The notes under the pieces were generated by a model. The model saw only the letters and a list, made by a program, of their open reading frames with translations. It did not search any database and was not told where the DNA came from. 13,826 bases of DNA from Clostridia bacterium (GTDB lineage: Bacteria; Bacillota_A; Clostridia; Christensenellales; Aristaeellaceae): assembly GCA_017432405.1 (NCBI GenBank), contig JAFRJF010000199.1, positions 1-13,826 of the forward strand, given 5' to 3'. Positions 1 to 9,000 of this stretch are shown piece after piece. Both the position numbers and the translations under genes were made by a program. The stretch's first letter is position 1. Each line of letters opens with the position of its first letter.

Positions 1-3000
1 CAGCGCCCACGACAGCGCCCACGCAAGCGCCCACGATAGCGCCGACGACAGCGCCCACGCAAGCGCCGACGACAGCGCCCACACAAGCGCCGACGACAGC
101 GCCCACACAAGCGCCGACGACAGCGCCGACGCAAGCGCCGACGACAGCGCCCACACAAGCGCCGACGACAGCGCCCACGCAAGCGCCGACGGCAGCACCG
201 ACAGAGGCTCCGACGGCAGCGCCGACAGAGGCGCCGACAGCAGCGCCGACGGAGACCCCGACGACAGCGCCCACAGAGACCCCGACGACAGCGCCCACAG
301 AGGCTCCGACAGAGGCTCCGACAGAGGCACCTACTGAAGCGCCCACAGAGGCTCCGACGGCAGCGCCGACAGAGGCTCCCACTGAAGCGCCGACGGAGGC
401 CCCGACGGAGGCTCCTACCGAAGCGCCCACAGAGGCTCCGACTGAAGCGCCGACAGAAGCGCCTACTGAAGCGCCCACTGAGGCCCCTACGGAAGCGCCG
501 ACTGAAGCGCCGACTGAAGCGCCCACAGAGGCTCCGACTGAAGCGCCTACTGAAGCGCCCACTGAGGCCCCTACGGAAGCGCCGACTGAAGCGCCGACTG
601 AAGCGCCGACTGAAGCGCCCACAGAGGCTCCGACTGAAGCGCCTACCGAGGCTCCCACTGAAGCGCCTACCGAGGCTCCAACGGAAGCGCCCACTGAGGC
701 TCCGACGGAGGCTCCTACCGAGGCCCCGACTACGGCGCCGACCGAGGCGCCTATCGCGCAGATCAAGCCTGCCGTCATTTCCTTCGATGGGATTGCTGCC
801 GGGGAATCGGTGCTCACAATTGGCAATGCGGATGTAACGGTCACATGGCTTGCGGAAGGCGATGTACAGAGCTACTATTATCAGTTTATCAATCCGTATG
901 GAACCGTGGTCGTGTCCGCGGAGGCTGTGGATGAAACCAGCTATACCATCGCTGAGGGTTCGATGCTCGTCGGCGAGGCCTATACGCTGAAGGTCGGCGC
1001 GTTGCCGGAAAACGGCGGCACCGATGACATCGTGTGGACAACCGCAACATTCATGAGGCAGCTGCCTGAGGAAGACCAGGGCTTCCGGATCAGCAATGGC
1101 GTCGTGACCGGATATACCGGAGAAGGCGGGAAAATCACGGTGCCAGCCGCCGACAAGGATGGAAACAGTGTCGTAGCCATCGGCGAATCCGCATTCAAGG
1201 GCAACAAGGCGATTACCGCGGTTGCCCTGCCGGATAGCGTGACCGCGATCGGCGCATCGGCATTTGAGGGGTGCAGCGCCCTCGGTCGGATCCAGATCCC
1301 CGAAGCGGTGACGACGATCGGTGAGGCGGCGTTCCTGGATTGTGGGAAGCTGACCGCCGTAAACATTCCGGATGCGCTGCAGGTGATCGAAAAAGAAACA
1401 TTCAAGGGCACTTCTTCCCTCAGGCGCGTGACCTTGCCCGCCAATGCCAGGACGATCAACGAAAAGGCCTTTGTCAACAGCGCCCTCCAGGAGATCGCCC
1501 TGCCCGAAGCGTTGGAATCCATCGCCGATGACGCGTTTGACGGCCCCGACAAGGTATCCATAAGCGCAAAGGAAGGGACCTATGCCTATCGATGGGCTGT
1601 GGAGCACCTGTATATCGCTGACAGCGAGGCGATGTATGTCAACGTCACGCAGGATGCGAACAGCGCCCATCCCGGGGAAACCATAGCCTGGACGGCCTGG
1701 GGTTATAACGGCGTTGAGCCGTATAAATTCCGTTTCCAGCTGTACAGGAACGGCGAGTATGTGACGCGCCAGTCCTATACGGAGTCGAACCGGTTCGAGT
1801 ATGTGCCGGAAGAACCCGGCTCGTACCACGTCCTTGTTGAGATGAAGGACGACAACGGAGACGTCGTCAAGAAGCAGAGCGATGTACTGGCAGTTCGCAC
1901 CGAGGCTGTCGTCATCGACAAGGTCACCTGTGACAGCGATACGCTCCAAACCGCAGAAAGCGTGGTTTGGATGGCCACGGCTTCGGGCGGATCTGGCGAA
2001 TACCTGTATCAGTTTACGCTCAGGCGCGGCGATGAGATCGTCAACACCCGTGATTATGCCGAAACGCCCTGGTATTCGTTCACGTTTGACCGCGCGGGCG
2101 CGTACAGCCTGGAGGTCGTTGCCAGGGACAGCCTCGATAAAGTCTCGGAGGTATTCTCCCAGGATGTCGAGGTTGCGCTGCGGCCTGCCCAGATCGTCGG
2201 CATCTCGGCGGACCGGCAGGAAGGCATGGTTGGCGAGCCCATCGCTTGGACGGTTTACGCCGAAGGCGGCGCTGCGCCCTTGAAATATGCCTTTGACGTC
2301 TATATCAATGGGGAAGAGGAAGACGGACGGGTCTTTACCACATCCCCCGACTTTACATATACCCCTGAGGAAAAGGGTGTCTACGAGATCAAGGCAAGGG
2401 TGCGCGACGCCGATAACAACACGGTTTCCCAGATGAGCGAGGGCGTTGCGGTGTTCGATCAGCTGACCGTAACCGCTGTCGTGTCCAACAACGATGCTTC
2501 CGCCGTGGGCGAGACCTCGGTCTGGACCGGCCGCGTCGTGGGGGGCCAGGCCCCGTATGCCTATCAGTGGACCGTCTGCAGGGATGGCGAGGCCTTCGAC
2601 ACCTGCTCGACTGAGGAAAACCAGCTTGGCTACAGGCCAGATTCGGCGGGCAGCTATACCGCACAGCTGACCGTCACGGACAGCATTGGCCAAACCGCCA
2701 CCGCCATTTCAGCGGCCCTCCCTGTCGTTGACGACGGGCAGGAGTTTACATTCAGGGTCCTGGCGGACGGTTCGTGCGAGGTGACCGGGTATAGCGGAGA
2801 GGCCACCGAGCTGGTGATTCCCCGCGAGGACGGGGAGGGCCACGCGGTCAAGGCCATCGCGGCTTCCGCCTTCCTTGGAAGAAAGGAATTCATCAACCTG
2901 ACATTGCCGGATACCATTGAAACCATCGGTGATAGCGCCTTTGAGGGCTGCGGCTTTACCGGTGCCCTTGAGCTGCCGAAATTCGTGCAGCTGGGAGAAC

Positions 3001-6000
3001 GCGCCTTCTTCGGCTGCAACCAGCTGAACAACCTCATACTGCCGGAAGGCGCGACCGTCATCCCGGCGTTCGCGTTTGCCGGATGCTCCGGCCTCAGTGG
3101 CGACTTGGTGATCCCCGACGGCGTGGAATCCATCGGAGAGAGCGCATTTGAAGATTGCTTCGGATACGATGGCGGGCTTTACCTGCCGCAGGAGCTGCTG
3201 ACGATCGGCCGGTATGCTTTCAGGAACACGAACTTCAGCTTTGTGGAAATATCGGAAAAGGTGACGGAGATCGGCGAGGGGGCGTTTGACGACGGCTCTG
3301 AGAGCCTTGCCTTCCTCACGCCGCAGGGTTCCTATGCCTGGCGCTTTGCCACGGATTCGGGCATCGCGTGTATTGACCCGGACAGCTTTATCTTTACGGA
3401 AGTAACCGACAATGTGATCATGGTGACGGCCAACGGCAACTGGCATGTGGAAAGTGATGCGGATTGGCTGCATTTGGACATCACCGAGGATTCGGGAGAC
3501 AGCTATGTCGAGTTCTCCATGGATCCTAACCCGAGCTCGGTTTCGCCCAGGACCGCAACAGTCCGGTTCATATGCGGTGAATCGACCAGCGAAGTCCAGC
3601 TGACCCAGGCGCCTTCGGAAGTCCTTGTTTCACAGATCCAGATTTCTCCGCTGCCCGGGACGGCGAGGGCGGACGGCGTATATACCGTACAGGCCGCGAT
3701 CACACCTTCGGACGCCACGACCCCCGAGCTTGACTGGTCCGTCAGCGCGCCTGAAATCGCCAGCATCGAACCCTCGCAGGATGGCCTTTCCGCGACGGTC
3801 AGCTTCAAAAAAGCGGGCAGGGTCTCGCTCACCGCGACCGCAACGGACGGAAGCGGCGTTTCGGATGTCGAATCCTATGTCGTCACCGACGAAGCGCTCG
3901 TGACGGACATCAAGCTTGAGAATTCGACGATGCATACGACCTACGAGCACATACCCATGGTCATCGCGACGGTTTATCCCGTTGACGCGGCCAACAAGGA
4001 CCTGCGGTGGACTGTCAGCGACGAGGACATCGCCAGCATTCAGGCGGATGGCGCCTGGGCCTACCTGATCTATCACAAGCCCGGCACGGTCACGGTCACC
4101 GCAACCGCCATGGACGAATCCGGCATCAGCAAGAGCCTGGTATGCACGGCGCCGCAGATCGTGCCGGTGACGGATATCTCCCTGTATACGATGCAGGATT
4201 CGACCGCTGTGCCCTATCCGAGCGTCCAGCACGTGCTGGTGGGCAAGACCTACAGGATCAACGCCAAGGCGGAGCCGACGAACGCCACGAATAGGAATAT
4301 CACCTGGTCGACCAGCGATGATACGGTGGCCTCCATTGAGCAGAACAGCAGCACCGTGAGCGTGACGATCCTCCAGGAAGGCGAGGCGGTCGTCACGGCC
4401 ACCGCGGCGGATGGCAGCGGCATTTCGGAGAGCGTCGTACTCGAGGCAACCATCCCCGTGGAAAGCATAAAGCTGCTCAAGACGCAATCTCCGCTCAAGC
4501 CCTACTGGGTTGGGGAGCAGTATGTCGTTCAGGCGAACGTCCTGCCCGAAAACGCGGCCAATCGCGATCTGGCCTGGACTTGCACGGATGATTCCATCGT
4601 CCGGATGGATGTTTACAACAATGAGGTCATGCTCAACATCGTGGGCGAGGGGCGCTGTCAGATCACGGCGGCCTCGACGGACGGATCCAACAAGAAGATT
4701 ACCTTCAGCGTATGGGCGATGCAGGATATCGCCAGGAGCGTGACGATCGATGGCCTGCAAAGCGAGGTGTCCATCGGGGACCAGGTGCGCATTGCCCCGA
4801 CCGTGCTGCCCGCGGAGATCCCGGAGCGGGAATTCACATGGCAAAGCAGCGACGAGAGCATCGCCACGGTCAAGCCCTACATCAGGGGCAGCGCAGAGGA
4901 TCGCTTCCCCGAGGCTGAGGTCACCTTCTGCCGCAAGGGCAGCGCCACCATCACGGCCACCGCGACCGATGGCAGCGATCTCTCCGCGTCCTGGACGTTC
5001 GATGTCACCGGCGGAACGCTGGTGGAGAGCATTGAGATCGGCCTGAATGAGGGGCAGCTGAAGCAGGCGGGCAACACCTATGATCTTTCCCTCTCGGTCC
5101 TGCCCTCGGACGCCTCCAACAAGAAGCTGCGCTGGGAGATCAGCGGCGAAAACCTCGCCAGCATTGACGAGCGCATGAAGACGATCACCTTCAACGAGGG
5201 AGGAACCGTCACCATTACCGCTTACGCGACAGACGGAAGCGGCGTGCAGGCCAGCCGGACCTTCACCGTCCAGGGCATCGTGCCCATGACCGGGCTGGAG
5301 CTGAGCCCCGCCCAGTGGAATATCAAACACGATATGGCGGCTGAGGTCGGCCATACCTATGGCATCAATGCGAATATCATCCCCTCCAACACCACGAATG
5401 GCTGGAAGATCGGCCTTGAATGGACCAGCAGCGACAGCAGCATTGTGGACATCAAGGCGAGCAATCATTCCGCCCAGCTGACCTTCAAGAAGAGCGGCGA
5501 TGTCACCATTACCGCGAGGACGACCGACGGAAGCGATTTCTCGGCGAGCTGCACCTATCACGCGGTGGATCCCATCGAGGTTTCCGGCATCAAGCTCACG
5601 CCGGCCAAGGGGAACCTTGACAACGACATGTATGTCCAGGCCGAGGAGACCTATGGCGTTGAGCTCGGCATCCTGCCGGAGGACGCCTCGGGCAAGGGCA
5701 ACCTGGGCATCCAGTGGAGCAGCAGCGCCGACAACCTTGTATCCATCCAACCTGTCAGCTATGGCGCGCTGCTGACCTTTCACGGCGCCGGAGACGTCAC
5801 CGTCACCGCCAGGTCGACGACCGTCAGCGGCATTGAGGACAGCGTCACTTACCATGTGCTGGGCAGGATCGAAACCACGGGGATCCGGCTGGAGCCCGCG
5901 CCGTGGAACCTGAGCCATGACATGAAGGCGAATTACGGCAAGACCTATGGCATCACCGCCGTGATCCTGCCGGAGGACGCGACCGACAGGAACACGACCG

Positions 6001-9000
6001 CCATCGATTGGAGCGCCTCGGACGCCGACGCGGTCACCATCAAGCCCTCCGGACGGTCCGCGCAGCTGACGTTCCTCAAGGCGGGGGATGTCACCGTCAC
6101 GGCGCGCGTCGTGGGCAAAGAAACATACACCGCCAGCGTGACCTACCACGTCGTGGGAATCACCAAGGCGCAGTCTGTAACGCTGTATGATCCCATTACC
6201 GCCTTTGGCGACACCGCGCCCGCGCCGGTCAAGGGCTCCACGTTCCGCCTGAATGCCAAGGTCCTGCCGGCGGAGACCACGAACAAGTTCCTCAGGTGGA
6301 AGAGCAGCGACGAGAGCATTGCCACGGTGGAAGAGGGCGGCATAATCGATGGCGACGCGAACAGCTGCGCGCTCGTGACCTTCCTGAAGACGGGCACGGT
6401 CACCATTACGGCCACCACCACCGATGGCACCGGACTTGCGGCCCAATACACCTACAACGTGCTGGATCACGTTTCCAGCGTCTCGCTGAACAAGAGCACG
6501 CTGAGGATGGATGTGGGCAGCTCGGAGCGGCTGACGGCGACGGTATTGCCCGCCAATGCCCGCGACAAGAGCGTATCCTGGAGCAGTAGCAACAACCTGG
6601 TCGCCTCCGTGAACCAGAATGGCGAGGTATATGCCGGCGGCAAGGGCAGCGCGGTGATCACCGCGACGACCTACGACGGCAAGAAGACCGCCACGTGCCA
6701 GGTGACGGTGATCTCCCTGGTGAACCGCGTGGAGCTGAACAAATCCGCCCTGACGCTGGCCCAGGGAAAGACGGAGACGCTCGTCGCCAACGTCCTGCCC
6801 ACCTATGCGGACAACCGCTCCGTGACCTGGAGCAGCAGCAACCAGAGCGTCGCGACCGTGGATGGCGCCGGCAAGGTGACCGCCAGGGCGGCGGGCACCG
6901 CAGTGATCACGGTGGCTTCGGTCGAGGGCGGCAAGACGGCGACCTGCAAGGTCACCGTGCCGGCTCCGGCGCCGGTCGCCACGCTGAAGGCCATCAGCCC
7001 CGGCCTGAAGCGGCTCACGGACAGCGTATACGCCTACTGCTACGCGCTTTCAACGGGGCACATCAACGTTTATACCAATTCCTCGCTGAACGTGCGCGGA
7101 ACGGTGACCAGCGGCGCCTCGACGGTCAATTATATCGACGGCGCAAAGGACGAGGTGTGGATCCTGGGCGTAGGCACCGCCTCCAACAACGTCAACTGGG
7201 CGAAGGTGTCCTATCCCGCCGGCAACGCCCGCAAGGTGGCCTATGTGCCGCTGGATCAGCTGGTCCAGGGCACGGCGACGGAATCGAAGACGTCGAAGAC
7301 AAAATACAATATCGCCATGCGCAGGGGCGGCAGCACGAGCAGCAGCCACTTCGTGGCCGCTGGCGACACGGTCTACCTGCTGAACAGGGACAGCGCCTAC
7401 TGCCAGATCCTCTATCCCGTTTCAGGGGGCAAGTGGCGGATCGGCTGGTGCACCTGTGCCCAGTATGACGGATCGGGCGCGTCGACGCCCACCCGGCCGA
7501 TCGTGCCCATAACCTATGCGACGAAGACCAGCGCCAAGGGCCAGGAGTTCATCAAGGCCCACGAGGGATACCATCTGAATGCCTACAAGGATCCGGGCGG
7601 GGTCCCCACCATCGGCTGGGGCCACACCGCGGGCGTGACGATGGGCATGACCATCACCGCGCAGCAGGCCCAGTCGTATTTCGAGCAGGACCTGAAGGCA
7701 AAGGAAGCCATCGTGGACAGCTTTGCCAAGGCAAACGGCATATCCTTTACCCAGCAGCAGTACGATGCGCTGGTATCCATGACGTACAATCTGGGCAATC
7801 AGCCGTGGCAAACGTCTTGCCGGTTGACCAATGCGCTCAAGAAGTACAAGTCGGGATCCAGCGTGAAGATACCGACCGAGAAGGTGTGGGAATGCTTTGC
7901 CACGTGGCACCACATTGGGTCGAACGACTGCTACGGGCTGTACAATCGCAGGATGAACGAGGCGCGGATATTTGCCCTTGGCGATTACACCCGCAAGACC
8001 AACTGGAAGACGCCCTACTGGCTGCTGGATGGAAAGCCGGGCTACGAGGTTCCCGACGGATGGGTGCCGGACGAATACAAGAATGGCAGTGGCTCGGGCA
8101 GCGGCTCGGGCAGCAGTTCGGGCAGCGGCACGACCGGCAAGGACGATGTGCTCTGGCTCGAAAGCCCATTCTTCAAGGGGCTGAGCACAAACGCCTATGC
8201 CTACTGCTACGCGCTTTCGGACGGCAGGGTCACGCCCTATACCAGCAAGACCCTGACGACGCCCGGAACCACCGAAGGCGCATCCTCCAGCGCCTACATC
8301 GACGGCAAGAACGACGAGCTCTGGCTGATGGGGGTCGGCAGCACCAACGGCAAGCTGTGGGCCTATGTTTCCTATCCGATAACCGGAAAGAACAAGCGCC
8401 GGAACTGCTATCTGCCGCTGAACGCCATCGTACAGGGCGGAGGCGTCTGGTCGGTCCTGGGTTCCAAGATAGCCTTCCAGAGTTATTGTGTATCCGACAA
8501 AAAGAGCCGGGGGTTCAATTACAATCACTATGTCGCCAGCGGTGATATAGTGTATGGCCTTTCGGCGGATGGCGGTTACTGCCAGATCGGGTATCCTGTC
8601 ACGGGAGGGAAGTGGAGGATCGCGTGGTGCACGACGGATCAGTTTAATAGTAAATTGGAGATCTCGTTCGGAAAGAATACCTCGAACTTCGACGTCAACA
8701 ATCCAAAGGTGTATTTGCAGACCATGGAGGATTACAAGAAAGTGCAATACGGCTATAGTGACAAAGCAGGGACAGTTTGGACCAGCCTATACAATTCCGG
8801 TTGTGGCATCCTGTCGATGACAAATGCCATAAATGTGTTGACGGGAAGGTATGTAGATCCGGTGCCGATGTCTGCTTGGGCGGTAAAGCTTGGGGAGGAA
8901 AATCCTGGTAGTTATAGGGTGAATGGTGTCGGGACGGATGGAGCCACTTTTTATCCAGGATGGTGTGCGGAGTATGGAGCACAATATGGTATAAAGTATG

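Noticed and set aside
3..746. CRISPR array
   Set aside because: The 12-bp units are contiguous with no spacers and code in frame for Ala-Pro-Thr-X.
810..812. GTG at 810 as the start of the giant gene
   Set aside because: The frame is open through the Pro/Thr array to the start of the window, there is no ribosome binding site before 810, and the codon falls inside an Ig-like domain.
3630..6470. 946-residue antisense ORF across the Big_2 region
   Set aside because: The codon bias of GC-rich repetitive coding sequence keeps this frame open; the product is Arg/Gly/Asp-rich with no known domain and no ribosome binding site.
7422..8747. 441-residue antisense ORF over the lysozyme region
   Set aside because: A shadow of the real plus-strand frame, which has intact catalytic motifs.
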